From: Streptomyces capitiformicae
GTDB lineage: Bacteria > Actinomycetota > Actinomycetes > Streptomycetales > Streptomycetaceae
NCBI RefSeq assembly: GCF_002214185.1
Contig: NZ_CP022161.1
Span: 248,001 to 312,000, forward strand
DNA length: 64,000 nucleotides
Direction of reading: 5' to 3'
The notes under the pieces were generated by a model. The model did no database searches. It was not told the origin of the DNA and saw only the letters and a program-made list of their open reading frames with translations. Of this stretch, positions 37,887-47,134 are shown piece by piece. The translations under genes were made by a program, and so were the position numbers. Positions within the stretch are counted from its first letter, which is position 1. The number at the start of each line of letters is the position of its first letter.

Positions 37887-38813
37887 ATGTCGTACGACGT
37901 AGTCGTGGTCGGTGGGGGCCCCGCCGGTCTCAACGCGGCACTGGTGTCGGGCCGTCAGCGCCGCAACGTGCTGCTCCTGGACAGCGGTGAACCACGCAAC
38001 GCACCGGCCGCCGAAATGCACATGTTCCTCAGCCGTGACGGCGCGTCCCCGGCCGAACTGCGCCGCATAGGCCGTGAGCAGCTCGCGGCCTACCCGAGCG
38101 TGGAGATCCGGGAGGCGCTGGTGGCCACGGCCGCGGCGGAGAAGGCGAACGGGTTCACGCTGACGCTCGCCGACGGCAGCAGGGTGGCGGCTCGCAAATT
38201 GATCCTTGCGACCGGGCAGGTCGATGTCCTGGACCAGGTGGAGGGAGTCGGCGAACTCTTCGGCCGGGGTGTCTACCACTGTCCCTTCTGCCACGGCTGG
38301 GAGACGCGGGGCATGACGATCGCCGTGCTGGGCCGCGAGCTGCCGCAGGTCATGCAGGCGCTGTACATCGCCGACCGGTTCAGCGACGACGTGGTGGTGT
38401 GCACCGACGGGCATCCGGTGCCCGAGCAGGCGGCGGGCAGGCTCGCCGCCGCCGGTATCGCCGTCGACGAGACCCCGGTCTCCCGGATCGAAGGCAAGGA
38501 GGGCGAGGTGCGGCTGGTCCTGGAGGACGGACGGGTCCTGGAGCGCCAGGCCGTCTACCACCGGGCCCCCACCAGGCAGCACTCCGCACTCGCCGAGCAA
38601 CTCGGCTGCGAGATGCTGCCCGACGGCTGCATCCGCGTGAACGAGTTTCAGCGCACCAGCGTGTCCGGCGTCTACGCGGCCGGTGATGCCGCCCGCCTGG
38701 AGGCGCTCCCGGACGCGCTCACCTTTGTGATCACAGGGGCCGCCGACGGAGCGCGCGCCGCCGTTTGGCTGGATCAGGAGCTCTTCCGCGAGGACGCGGG
38801 GCTCGCCGGCTGA
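37887..38813 (+). CDS. Thioredoxin-reductase-like flavoprotein with redox-active CPFC (dithiol oxidase type)
   Basis: A 308-residue FAD/NAD(P) protein. FAD motif at the start (YDVVVVGGGPAGLNAALVSG), redox-active disulphide in VYHCPFCHGWETRGM (about residue 132-135), and the second FAD motif SGVYAAGDAARLEAL near the end. The CxxCHG(W/F/Y)E pattern is that of small TrxR-like proteins including the dithiol oxidases GliT and HlmI of gliotoxin and holomycin biosynthesis. GGAG precedes the ATG. In this locus it could oxidise a thiol intermediate or protect the thiol/thiazoline product. The role is inference. Confidence 0.8.
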   Translation: MSYDVVVVGGGPAGLNAALVSGRQRRNVLLLDSGEPRNAPAAEMHMFLSRDGASPAELRRIGREQLAAYPSVEIREALVATAAAEKANGFTLTLADGSRVAARKLILATGQVDVLDQVEGVGELFGRGVYHCPFCHGWETRGMTIAVLGRELPQVMQALYIADRFSDDVVVCTDGHPVPEQAAGRLAAAGIAVDETPVSRIEGKEGEVRLVLEDGRVLERQAVYHRAPTRQHSALAEQLGCEMLPDGCIRVNEFQRTSVSGVYAAGDAARLEALPDALTFVITGAADGARAAVWLDQELFREDAGLAG

Positions 38814-38819
38814 CCCGCC

Positions 38820-38853
38820 CCGCGGCGGGAGCGCCAGGGTGCTCCCGCCGCGG
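38820..38853. terminator. Bidirectional terminator between the flavoprotein and the NRPS operon
   Basis: A 13-base perfect stem, CCGCGGCGGGAGC with GCTCCCGCCGCGG, has an 8-base loop. It begins 7 bases after the flavoprotein stop and ends 34 bases before the NRPS operon end on the other strand, so it can terminate both. Confidence 0.85.
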
Positions 38854-38887
38854 ACGGTCGTCCGGCGGCCGCCCTCGCCGCGTGTGG

Positions 38888-40903
38888 TCATCCCGCGGCG
38901 GCCGGTCCGCCGTCACGTACCGCATCGGCGAGACCGGCCACCGTGGGTCGTTCGAGGAAACGGCGCGGCGTCACCCGTCCGACACCCCTGCGGGCCAGTA
39001 CGCCGAGCATCCGTACCGCCAGCAGCGAATCCCCGCCCAGTGCGAAGAAGTCCGACGCTCTGTCGGTCACCGCGCACTCGAGCATCTCGGCCCACTCCGC
39101 CGCGACGGCCAGCTCCAGATCGTCGCGGGGAGGCCCGGGCTCCTCGACGGACACCTCCTGGGCCGACGGGACGGACAGCCGTCCGCCGGGCGCCGTACCG
39201 ACGGTGTCCGACTGCGGTGCGTCCCATGTGCTGGGGAGTGTGACGGGGGCCGACCATGCCTCCTTCTCCACCAGGGATTCGACGGTGCTCACCACGTCCT
39301 GGAACATGCGGTCCACGTCCTCGGCGGCGAAGAGCTCCTCCACCAGCGAGAAGACGATGACGAGTTCGCCGCGCAACTCGAACAGCCGTATTTCCAGGGC
39401 GACCTGAGGGGTCCTCAGCTGCTGGTGATGGCTGAGCAGATCGATCCGGCCGAGCGGACCTGCCTCATGGGGGACCTCGCTGCCCAGCGCCGCGTCCACT
39501 CCCAGAGTGCTCTGGAAGACCACCGGGGCGACCGGACGCCGGGTGCCACGGCGGCGGCCCAGCTCCCGGGAGACCTCGACCCCGGAGACCAGGTGGTGCG
39601 CGAGCGCGTCCGAGACGGCCTGCTGGGCGCTGATCGCCAGATCGGAGAAGACGGGGTTCTCGGGCAGTTCGACCGGCATGAGCATGGTGGACGAGAAGGC
39701 TCCCACCAGCCGGGGCACGTCCGGGTGCAGGGGCAGCCGGTTCAGCTGAAGGGTGTTGAGCAGGAAGCGCCGGTGTCCGCAGGCGCGGGCCACGGCGGCG
39801 GAGAACACGGCGAACATGGCGGCGGAGGGAGTGACACCGTGCTCGGCGCAGTGGGCGCGCAGCGCGGCCCACCGCCCGGCATCGAGCACGGCCTGCCGCG
39901 TGCCCATCAACGTCGGCCGCACATCGGCCGGATCGGCCACAAGAGGCAGCGCCGGAGGCAGCGGGAAGTCGTCTAGGCGGTTCCACCACCAGTCCCGGTC
40001 CTCGCGCCACTCCTCGGTGTCGGGCAGGTCGCGCAGGCTCGTGACGTAGTCTCCGAAGTCGACCTCCAGCGGGGCGAGTACGGCGTTGTAGTCGGAGACG
40101 AGGGCGAACAGATCCCGGTAGAAGACTCCGGACGACCAGCCGTCGATGATCAGCAGACTGGTGGAGGAGTGCAACCGGGCGCGGTTTCCGGGGAGCAGGG
40201 TGAGCCGCATGTCGAGTCCGCAGCCTGCGGCCGGGTCGGGGCCCTCGGTGCTCATCTCCCGCCGGATCTCCGCGAGTGCGGTGGCGATCTCCTCCTCCCC
40301 CGCGGTGCTGAGATCGGTCACGCGCAGCCGCGGCATGGCCGCGGGGTCGTCGAGGGGCAGGATCCGCTGCCTGCCGTCGGGGAGGATGCGTGCCCGTAGT
40401 ACGGACTGGTGTTCCGCGAGCCGCTCCAGCGCGTCCTGGAGTGCTTCGGCGATCTCTTCGTTGTCGATGTCCTCAAGGCCGATGTCCACGTAGTGGTGCG
40501 CGGAGCGGTAGGACAGCTCCCAGGCGTCCTGCTGGCCGACGAAGTAGCCCTGTTGGAGCGGCAGAAGGGGGAAGGGCGCGTCCGGATCCTTTCGCCGCTG
40601 GAGGTCCAGGGACAGGCTGCGGGGCAGTCCGCCCGCGGTGCCGCGCTCGTGGAGGAGCGCCGCCAGATGTGCCGCGGTGTGTTCGACGCGTACGTCCGAC
40701 AGGGCGAGGTTCACGCCCAGCCGCTTGCGGATCAGTGCTGCCATGCGCACGGCGAGCACGGAGTCTCCGCCCAGGCTCAGGAAGCTGATGTCGGCTGGGG
40801 TCGACGCGGTGTCCGTTTCCAGGACGTCGGCCCAGACACCGCGTACGGACTGCACGAGGTCGTCAAGGGCGTCAGGTGCGGGAACTGGGGGCGAAGAAGT
40901 CAA
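38888..40903 (-). CDS. NRPS protein PCP-Cy-PCP
   Basis: A 671-residue NRPS with no adenylation domain. First carrier domain about 10-85, phosphopantetheine serine in SLGGDSVLAVRM (about residue 46). Heterocyclisation domain about 105-540 (FPLLPLQQGYFVGQQ at its start). Second carrier about 590-665, serine in ALGGDSLLAVRM (about 624). The Cy core motif reads SLLIIDGWS instead of DxxxxDxxS, so the first Asp is Ser. It corresponds to the Cy2-PCP2 half of yersiniabactin HMWP2 plus an extra carrier. The carriers must be loaded in trans, presumably with cysteine by the single A domain of this operon. Start TTG at 40903, overlapping the upstream stop as TTGA. Confidence 0.88.
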   Translation of the reverse strand: MTSSPPVPAPDALDDLVQSVRGVWADVLETDTASTPADISFLSLGGDSVLAVRMAALIRKRLGVNLALSDVRVEHTAAHLAALLHERGTAGGLPRSLSLDLQRRKDPDAPFPLLPLQQGYFVGQQDAWELSYRSAHHYVDIGLEDIDNEEIAEALQDALERLAEHQSVLRARILPDGRQRILPLDDPAAMPRLRVTDLSTAGEEEIATALAEIRREMSTEGPDPAAGCGLDMRLTLLPGNRARLHSSTSLLIIDGWSSGVFYRDLFALVSDYNAVLAPLEVDFGDYVTSLRDLPDTEEWREDRDWWWNRLDDFPLPPALPLVADPADVRPTLMGTRQAVLDAGRWAALRAHCAEHGVTPSAAMFAVFSAAVARACGHRRFLLNTLQLNRLPLHPDVPRLVGAFSSTMLMPVELPENPVFSDLAISAQQAVSDALAHHLVSGVEVSRELGRRRGTRRPVAPVVFQSTLGVDAALGSEVPHEAGPLGRIDLLSHHQQLRTPQVALEIRLFELRGELVIVFSLVEELFAAEDVDRMFQDVVSTVESLVEKEAWSAPVTLPSTWDAPQSDTVGTAPGGRLSVPSAQEVSVEEPGPPRDDLELAVAAEWAEMLECAVTDRASDFFALGGDSLLAVRMLGVLARRGVGRVTPRRFLERPTVAGLADAVRDGGPAAAG

Positions 40904-42333
40904 CGACTGGCTCCAGACGTGGTGGTGGGCAGAACGCGGTCCACGGCGTGGACGCGTACGGGGCGGGCCGTCTCGGGCAGCTGGGCGAGCGCCCGTGTGA
41001 CGCGGCCGGGGTCGGGCCTGCCGTGGCCGGGTCGGGCGCGGCCCGCGACGACGTGCTGGCCGAGGGCGGTCAGGGGGTGCCCGTCGGGCGGCAGGACCGG
41101 CAGGGGCCGAAATCCGGCCGCGTCCAGCTGCCGCACCCACTCCCCCTCGGTGAGGAAGACCCGGTCCTGACCGGCCCGCAGGTCGGTGAACCAGCCCTCC
41201 TCGTCCGCCTGCGGCGACATCAGCAGGTACATCGAGGTGAGTGCCTGGTAGTGCTCCCGGCAGGATTCGACGAGCACCAGCAGGCCGTCCGGCACCAGCA
41301 GTTCCCGCAGGGCGGCGAGAGCACAGCCGACGTGGCGCGCGTTGTGCAGGACGTTCGCCGCGAGGATCACATCGTGGGAAGCGGGGGTGAAGCCCTGCGC
41401 CGTCGGATCGCGGTTGATGTCGAACAGCGCCTGACGCAGGCCGGGATGGGTGCCGAAGCGGGTACGCGAGGTCTGAAGGAAGAACCGGGACACATCGGTG
41501 AACAGATAGTCGACCGGAGTGGAGCCGAGAGCGCTCAGCACCGCTTCCGTGGTGCCGCCCACCCCTGCTCCCGCCTCCAGAACACGCAGCGGCCGACCGC
41601 CGATTTCCCTTCTTTCTCGTCGGCGGGCCTCGCGCGCGATCAGGTCGGCGGCGGCGTGGTTGGCCCACCGGCTCGGCACGTTGTCGCGGTAGTTGCCTTC
41701 GGCCGTGTCCGTCTCGCCCTCGGGGAAGAGCACTTCCTGCAGGCTCGTGCGGTCCTGGAGCAGGAGGGGGAGCCGGTCGGCCGCGGCGAAGAAGAATCGC
41801 GTCATGGACTCCGGGTAGCCCATGCCGCTGCGGGCATCGTCCAGGGTGCGACGGGCATGGGCGTACTCCGCGCGGCTGGGCGCGGTCAGCTCTCGGTAGT
41901 GGCCCGTCGTCGGGTCAAGGACGAGTCGGCTCTCCTCGGCCAGGGTGCGCAGCCAGCGCCGTACGATCCAGGCGTGGCGGGGTGCCGTACCCAGCGCCGC
42001 CACGACCTCGGCGGCCGTGTGCGGCGCCGCGTCGCGGAAGAGACGGGTGCGGTCCAGCACGCGGGCCATGGTCAACAGCGCGGTCTCGTCCAGCAGGCGC
42101 ATCAGGGCGGGGAGTTCCGCGAGGTCGGTACCGGTCACGGCGGCGTCGCCGGAGGCGCCGGCGTCGACCACGGCCTGCTCGGCCCAGCCGGTGTCCGTGG
42201 CCCGGCCGTCTGTCCGTGCGTCGTCCACCGGACCGGCGACCAGCAGGGTGTCACCCTCGCTGCCCGGCACCCACTGCCAGGCGGTGACCTCGGGCAGTGC
42301 GGACAGGACGTCGGCCATATCCGTCACCCTCAT
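40900..42333 (-). CDS. Stand-alone PKS-type C-methyltransferase
   Basis: A 477-residue class I SAM methyltransferase. The N-terminal part (about 70-150, LLDETALLTMARVLDRTRLF) resembles the lead-in subdomain of PKS-embedded CMeT domains. The SAM loop is VLEAGAGVGGTTEAVLS (about 248), followed by VDYLFTDVSRFFLQTSRTRF and HDVILAANVLHNARHVG. PKS methyltransferase domains of HMWP1 type share this order. The HMWP1-like protein here lacks its internal MT domain, so this may methylate the PKS-derived carbon in trans. ATG at 42333 overlaps the upstream stop (ATGA). The longer upstream frame is shadow. Confidence 0.85.
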   Translation of the reverse strand: MRVTDMADVLSALPEVTAWQWVPGSEGDTLLVAGPVDDARTDGRATDTGWAEQAVVDAGASGDAAVTGTDLAELPALMRLLDETALLTMARVLDRTRLFRDAAPHTAAEVVAALGTAPRHAWIVRRWLRTLAEESRLVLDPTTGHYRELTAPSRAEYAHARRTLDDARSGMGYPESMTRFFFAAADRLPLLLQDRTSLQEVLFPEGETDTAEGNYRDNVPSRWANHAAADLIAREARRRERREIGGRPLRVLEAGAGVGGTTEAVLSALGSTPVDYLFTDVSRFFLQTSRTRFGTHPGLRQALFDINRDPTAQGFTPASHDVILAANVLHNARHVGCALAALRELLVPDGLLVLVESCREHYQALTSMYLLMSPQADEEGWFTDLRAGQDRVFLTEGEWVRQLDAAGFRPLPVLPPDGHPLTALGQHVVAGRARPGHGRPDPGRVTRALAQLPETARPVRVHAVDRVLPTTTSGASR

Positions 42334-43724
42334 CGCGTCTCCCCCGCCGACGCGTCGTCCACCACGATCTTCGGCGGTACCGTGCCGGGTGCGGTACGGC
42401 GGACCTGGTCGCGCAGGACTTCCGGCAGTCGGCGCCGTACGAACGCGGGCAGCGGCTCGTGGGCCAGGCGGCCGACCGGTGCCCGAACCGGGCCGTGGGA
42501 CGCGGCCGTGGCGCAGTCGGCGGGCGCGGCCACGGCGAGCATCCTGGGGTCGCCCGAGTCGAGCAGCACGGCAGCGTCCGTACCGGCCAGTGCCTGTCGC
42601 AGGTCGTAGGGGGTGACGGCGTCCGGGGCCGGCACGAGGAGGGCGTTGGGGATGCTGTACAGGATGGCGGGCCCGGGTGTCAGCGCCGCGCGCAGTACCG
42701 TCGGCAGCTCCTGGCCCGCGAGCCCCTGCCACGGCAGTCGGCGCACCTCGGACGCGTCCAGGAGGCCGGCGGCGGGGCCGACATGCAGGACGAGGTCGTA
42801 GCGGTACCGGGTGAGTTCTGTGTCCTCGGCCATCGTGCGGGCATGGACGCTCATCCGGACGGTACGGGGCTGGGCGGCCAGGATCTCGCGTACGGCTTCT
42901 GGAGCGAACGACAGTTCCTCGTCCCCCGCCACGGCCGAGGCGACCCGCGCGGCGATATCCGCGTCGGCCGCTTCGGGGTCGCGCGCCCTCTCGACCCGGT
43001 CGAAATGGTCTTCGAGCAGTCCAGAGTGGCGGATGTCGCCGACGATCACCGTGCCGCCGTCCTCGACTGCGGCCACCGCGTGATGCAGGAACGCCGTCAG
43101 GTATACGAGGTTGGGGAAGCACTGGGTGACGGAGTTCAGCAGGACGCAGTCGGGACGGACGCCGGGGCCGAACACCCGGTCCATCGCCTGCCGGACCGCG
43201 GGCGCCTGAGCCTCATGGGCGGCCGCTCGCACAAAGGCGGTACGGGGCAGTCCGGCGGCGTGCAGCCGGGCGACCGCCACCTCGGTCACGTCGGTGCCGA
43301 CATAGCCGTCCAGCCGCGCATGCAGTCTGTGGGCCAACAGGCCCGTACCGCAACCGAGTTCGAGCAGTCGACGGGGCCGCTGGGAGAGGACGAGGTCGAC
43401 TGTGCGGTCGACCCAGTCCCGCATATGGGCGGCCGGCAGCGGCTTTCCGGTGTCGGAGGAGCGCCAGCCGGACAGGTCCAGGTCGTCGGCGTGCCGGCCC
43501 TCACCCGTCTCGTACACCCACTCGTACACCTCCGCCCAGTGCGCGAGGTGCTCGCGGACCAGGGGGCCTGGTGCGGGAAGCACGGCTGTCGCGCTCGGAT
43601 GGGGGGTGACCAGCAGGACTCCGTCGGGTGCGGGGCGTGCGTCAGCCACCCAGGGGTGGTCGGCGATCAGAGCGGTGATCTGCGATGCGTCGGTGGTGGT
43701 GTCGGTGGTCGCTTCATCGGACAA
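42330..43724 (-). CDS. Second SAM methyltransferase with an NRPS-like C-terminal extension
   Basis: A 464-residue protein. After a short N-terminal part, the methyltransferase spans about 75-330: WRSSDTGKPLPAAHMRDWVD, SAM loop LLELGCGTGLLAHRLH (about 120), YVGTDVTEVAVARLHAAGLP and VLLNSVTQCFPNLVYLTAFL. This resembles methyltransferase domains embedded in NRPS modules such as PchF and the last Cy module of HMWP1. The tail (PLPAFVRRRLPEVLRDQVRR) vaguely recalls the end of an adenylation domain, suggesting an excised NRPS domain. A TTG start at 43724 has GGAG 7 bases upstream, and the gene overlaps the transporter stop by 11 bases. Confidence 0.82.
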   Translation of the reverse strand: MSDEATTDTTTDASQITALIADHPWVADARPAPDGVLLVTPHPSATAVLPAPGPLVREHLAHWAEVYEWVYETGEGRHADDLDLSGWRSSDTGKPLPAAHMRDWVDRTVDLVLSQRPRRLLELGCGTGLLAHRLHARLDGYVGTDVTEVAVARLHAAGLPRTAFVRAAAHEAQAPAVRQAMDRVFGPGVRPDCVLLNSVTQCFPNLVYLTAFLHHAVAAVEDGGTVIVGDIRHSGLLEDHFDRVERARDPEAADADIAARVASAVAGDEELSFAPEAVREILAAQPRTVRMSVHARTMAEDTELTRYRYDLVLHVGPAAGLLDASEVRRLPWQGLAGQELPTVLRAALTPGPAILYSIPNALLVPAPDAVTPYDLRQALAGTDAAVLLDSGDPRMLAVAAPADCATAASHGPVRAPVGRLAHEPLPAFVRRRLPEVLRDQVRRTAPGTVPPKIVVDDASAGETR

Positions 43725-45366
43725 CGGGAGGCTCCGTTCGTTCGGTGCTGGGTCGCGCGGGCGCGGCGGGCGAGTGGGCGGAAGGAACAGGCGAGCCGAG
43801 GGAAGCAGGGGGAATCGCGAGGAGGCGGCCGTCCCGCATCTCCAGCACGTCGTCCGCGCGTGCCGCCACGGCCGGGTCGTGGGTGACAGCCAGGATCGCG
43901 ATCCCTGTCTCGCGAATTCGATCCAGCAGGTCGAGCACGGATCGGCCGGTGTCGGCGTCGAGGGAAGCGGTGGGTTCGTCGAGCAGCAGTACGTCGGGGC
44001 GCGCGGCCAGGGCCCTGGCGAGAACGACCCGCTGACGCTGGCCGCCGGAGAGCATGTGCGGACGACGTGCCGCACTACCGGGGGGCAGCCCAACGGCCGT
44101 CAGCACCGCCTGGGCCTCGGCCAGGGCAGCGGCCCGGTCCTGGCCGTGCAGCACGGTCAGCGGTCGGGACACGGCCCGGCCCACGCGCTGGGCGGGGTTG
44201 AGTTCGTCGACGGCGCTCTGTCCGGCGAGCTGCACGGCGCGGAGCTGGTCCCGGCTGCGGTGCCGGGTGGAGTTCGGCAACGGTGTGCCGTGCAGCAGCA
44301 GCGTCCCGGCGGCCGCGGGGCGGCGGCCCACGAGTGCGTGCAGCAACGTCGTCTTGCCGGCGCCCGAGGTGCCGACCACGGCGGTCGCGCTTCCGGCGGG
44401 CAGGTCGAGATCGCCGTCCTCCAGCAGCACCGTCCCATCAGGGGTGGTCAGCAGCAGGCCCCGGGCCGACAGGGCCATGGCCTGCCGGGGCGCTGCGGTG
44501 ACATGGGGCGCCCGTTGCCGCTCGACGCTCTTGGCCTCGGAAGGTGCCTGGGTGTGGGAGCCGTCTCCTACGAGAGGCGAGGATGCGGCCACAGGATCGC
44601 CGCGGTCGGCATGCGGCAGTGTGGGAAGCACCCCCGGTCCAGACCGGCCGGCTTCCGACGGCGTGCGGGGCACACCGGCCGTTGGGGCCGGTGCAACGCG
44701 GACGGTCACGTCCGCCAGTTCGCCGAAGAGGCGCTCATCGTGGGTCACCAGGACCACGCAGCGGCCTGGTGAGCCGCGCCGGGCCGCGACGGCCCGCCTC
44801 ACCAGGGCCGCCGTGGCCGGGTCCATGGCCGATGTCGGCTCGTCGAGGACGAGGAGAGCCGGGTCCGCGGCGAGCGCGCGGGCCAGCGCCACCCGCTGGG
44901 CCTGGCCACCGGAGAGTTCGCCCGCGCGGCGGGAAACGATCTCGGGCGGCAGGCCCAGGAGGTCGAGTTGCTCAGCGACGCGTGCCGCTCGGGCACCGCG
45001 GTCGCCGACGAGGTCCTCGCCGATCAGGCGTCCGACGCGCCACAGTGGATGCAACGCGGCGCCGGGGTCCTGGCCCAGCAGGCCGCACCGGATACGGCGC
45101 CATGTGCGGGCGGGGTGGCCCTGCTTCAGGAGCGTGCCCTGCCAGCGCACGGTTCCGGCGGACCGGCGCAACCCCGCCGGGAGGGTGTCGAGGAGAGCGT
45201 GCAGCAGAGTGGTCTTGCCTGCCCCCGAGGACCCGGTGATGACGACGACCTGTCCGGATGCGGCGCGCAGATCGGTCGGCGGCAGGACGAGGGCACTGTC
45301 CGCCGCCCGGTGCACGGTCAGCCCGTCCGCCGCGAGCAGCGGTGACTCGCGCTCTGGGGTGGTCAT
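43714..45366 (-). CDS. Fused double ATP-binding subunit of a nickel/peptide-type ABC importer
   Basis: A 550-residue protein with two ABC domains, equal to DppD plus DppF (NikD/NikE) in one chain. Domain 1 (about 8-215): Walker A GSSGAGKTTLL, signature ELSGGQAQRVALARALA, Walker B LLVLDEPTSAMD. Domain 2 (about 300-520): GTSGAGKTTLL, MLSGGQRQRVVLARALA, VLLLDEPTASLD. A low-complexity linker joins them. It powers the two permeases upstream. ATG at 45366 overlaps the permease stop (ATGA). In a metallophore operon the system likely imports the metal complex. Confidence 0.93.
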   Translation of the reverse strand: MTTPERESPLLAADGLTVHRAADSALVLPPTDLRAASGQVVVITGSSGAGKTTLLHALLDTLPAGLRRSAGTVRWQGTLLKQGHPARTWRRIRCGLLGQDPGAALHPLWRVGRLIGEDLVGDRGARAARVAEQLDLLGLPPEIVSRRAGELSGGQAQRVALARALAADPALLVLDEPTSAMDPATAALVRRAVAARRGSPGRCVVLVTHDERLFGELADVTVRVAPAPTAGVPRTPSEAGRSGPGVLPTLPHADRGDPVAASSPLVGDGSHTQAPSEAKSVERQRAPHVTAAPRQAMALSARGLLLTTPDGTVLLEDGDLDLPAGSATAVVGTSGAGKTTLLHALVGRRPAAAGTLLLHGTPLPNSTRHRSRDQLRAVQLAGQSAVDELNPAQRVGRAVSRPLTVLHGQDRAAALAEAQAVLTAVGLPPGSAARRPHMLSGGQRQRVVLARALAARPDVLLLDEPTASLDADTGRSVLDLLDRIRETGIAILAVTHDPAVAARADDVLEMRDGRLLAIPPASLGSPVPSAHSPAAPARPSTERTEPPVVR

Positions 45367-46166
45367 GGGCTTCCGTCCCTTCCCGGCCCTGCCCGGTGTG
45401 CCGCGGCGGCCAGGGCCCAGGCACAGCCGGCCAGCAGCACGGCGGGCGCCAGCAGCGCCACGGGGTTGAGCGCGGCACCTGGAAGGTTCTCGCTCAGCAT
45501 CAGCGCCCAGTCGGGTTCCGGCGGCTGGGGCCCGAGCCCGAGTACGGCGAGCGCGGCGGCGATCTGCAGTGCCGTCACCAGCCGGAGTCCGGCGTCGGCC
45601 GTCACCAGGCCGCGCAGTGCGGGCAGCACCTCTCGGGCGAGGACGGACGGTACCGTCTCGCCCCGCTCCAAGGCGGCGTGCACATGGCCGCTGGTGCGCA
45701 GCCGGGCCGATTCGCCGGCCACCACACGGGCGGTGAGCGGCGTGCCACTGAGCACGGACGCCACCACGACCGCCGTCCCGCCCGGTAGTGCGACGGCCAG
45801 CACCAGGGCGAGGACGAGGGCGGGGACCGCCAAGAGCAGGTCGCACAGCCAGGCCACCGCGCGGGCGGTGCGCCCGCCTGCCCACCCGGCGGCCAGGCCG
45901 AGCCCGGTGCCGCAGCTCACGGCCACCACCGCGGCGAGCAGCGAGATGGTCAGCAGCTCGGTGCCCCCGTGCAGCACCCGCGACAGCACGTCGCGTCCGA
46001 GGCCGTCCGTCCCCAGAGGAGCCGCCGAGCCCGGCGGTGACCAGGGTGAGCCGATCTGCTGTTCCGGGTCGTGCGGGGCGGCGTATCGCCCCAGCAGTAC
46101 CAGGAGCGCGACGGCCCCTGCTGTGACCGGGGCAGCGGCAACCGGGCCGGTCGTGAAGGAGCGCAT
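45363..46166 (-). CDS. ABC importer permease, DppC/NikC type
   Basis: A 267-residue permease with about five or six membrane segments. The family N-terminal hallmark LGTDGLGRDVLSRVLHGG follows the first helix; the EAA coupling loop region is TPLTARVVAGESARLRTSG to ALERGETVPSVLAREVLPAL. The ATG at 46166 overlaps the upstream stop by one base (TGATG). It pairs with the DppB-type permease encoded just before it. Confidence 0.9.
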   Translation of the reverse strand: MRSFTTGPVAAAPVTAGAVALLVLLGRYAAPHDPEQQIGSPWSPPGSAAPLGTDGLGRDVLSRVLHGGTELLTISLLAAVVAVSCGTGLGLAAGWAGGRTARAVAWLCDLLLAVPALVLALVLAVALPGGTAVVVASVLSGTPLTARVVAGESARLRTSGHVHAALERGETVPSVLAREVLPALRGLVTADAGLRLVTALQIAAALAVLGLGPQPPEPDWALMLSENLPGAALNPVALLAPAVLLAGCAWALAAAAHRAGPGRDGSP

Positions 46167-47134
46167 CAGGCTCGCCCTCCGACAGCCGCCGCGACGGCTG
46201 GACCGCTGCCGTGATCGGTGGAGCCGCTCCGCCCAGAGTGGAGCACGGCCAGGCGGTCGGCGACGAGCATGCACAGCAGCAGGACGACGACGGGGGGCAA
46301 CGCGGCGGCCTGCACCACGGGTACGTCGCGCACGGCGACCGCGGACACCAGCAGGCTGCCGGTGCCGGGGTAGCCGAACATCGTCTCCACCAGAGCCGTG
46401 CCGGCCATCAGTCCGCCGGCCACCAGAGCGGTCACCCGCAGCGCCGGAATCAGCAGGAAGGCCAGGACGTGCCGGGCCAGCACGAGAGCCGGCGGCACGC
46501 CGCGCGTGCGGGCGTCGCTCACATGGGGCCGGCGCAGGGTGTCGACGAGCGTTCCGCGGAGCAGCGCGGTGGCGTACGCCGCCGAGGGAAGCGCCAGAGT
46601 GACGCCGGGCAGCACCAGCGCCTGGGGCGCGTCGAACGGCGAACCGCCGGGCGGCAGCAGGGACACGGCCGGCAGCCAGCCCAGGATCCCGGCGAAGACC
46701 GTGCCGAGTACGGCCGCGTAAACGGACTGCGGTACGGCGGCAAGGCCGGTCGCGAGGGCGCCACCGTGGCCGCCGCGCAGAAACGCGACGGTCAGGGCGG
46801 CCGCTGTGAGCAGCACGGTGACGGCCAGCGCGAAGACGACGAGGGCGGCCGTGGCGGGAAGCCGCTCGGCGAACAGGCCGGTCACGGTGCGGCCGCTCAC
46901 CAGGGACCGTCCGAGATCGCCGCGGACCGCACCGTACAGCCAGTCGATATAGCGGACCGCGGCCGGCCGGTCGAGGCCGAGCCGGTCGCGTTCGTCCGCG
47001 ATGTCCTGCTCGGAGGCCCGTCCCGCGCGCCGGAGGTCGCCCGCGTCGCCGGGCAGCAGCTCGGTGGCGGTGAAGACGACAGCCGTCGCCGCCACGGTGA
47101 GCAGGACCGGCCGCAGAAACGGGCGGAGGGTCAC
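46166..47134 (-). CDS. ABC importer permease, DppB/NikB type
   Basis: A 322-residue permease with about six membrane segments. Family features are LRPFLRPVLLTVAATAVVFT at the start, the periplasmic loop with DERDRLGLDRPAAVRYIDWL and RGDLGRSLVSGRTVTGLFAE, and the coupling loop RRPHVSDARTRGVPPALVLA. The last segment before the tail is VVVLLLCMLVADRLAVL. The GTG start at 47134 overlaps the lipoprotein gene stop (GTGA). The much longer open frame upstream is shadow of the binding-protein gene. Confidence 0.9.
   Translation of the reverse strand: MTLRPFLRPVLLTVAATAVVFTATELLPGDAGDLRRAGRASEQDIADERDRLGLDRPAAVRYIDWLYGAVRGDLGRSLVSGRTVTGLFAERLPATAALVVFALAVTVLLTAAALTVAFLRGGHGGALATGLAAVPQSVYAAVLGTVFAGILGWLPAVSLLPPGGSPFDAPQALVLPGVTLALPSAAYATALLRGTLVDTLRRPHVSDARTRGVPPALVLARHVLAFLLIPALRVTALVAGGLMAGTALVETMFGYPGTGSLLVSAVAVRDVPVVQAAALPPVVVLLLCMLVADRLAVLHSGRSGSTDHGSGPAVAAAVGGRA

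Noticed and set aside
40904..41668. N-terminal extension of the PCP-Cy-PCP protein to 926 residues
   Set aside because: The extra residues are Arg/Pro/Gly-rich shadow of the methyltransferase gene; the carrier domain begins just after the TTG at 40903.
42330..44093. Transporter-like N-terminus on the second methyltransferase
   Set aside because: The 587-residue frame starts inside the ABC gene in a different frame; the TTG with GGAG at 43724 fits the methyltransferase start.
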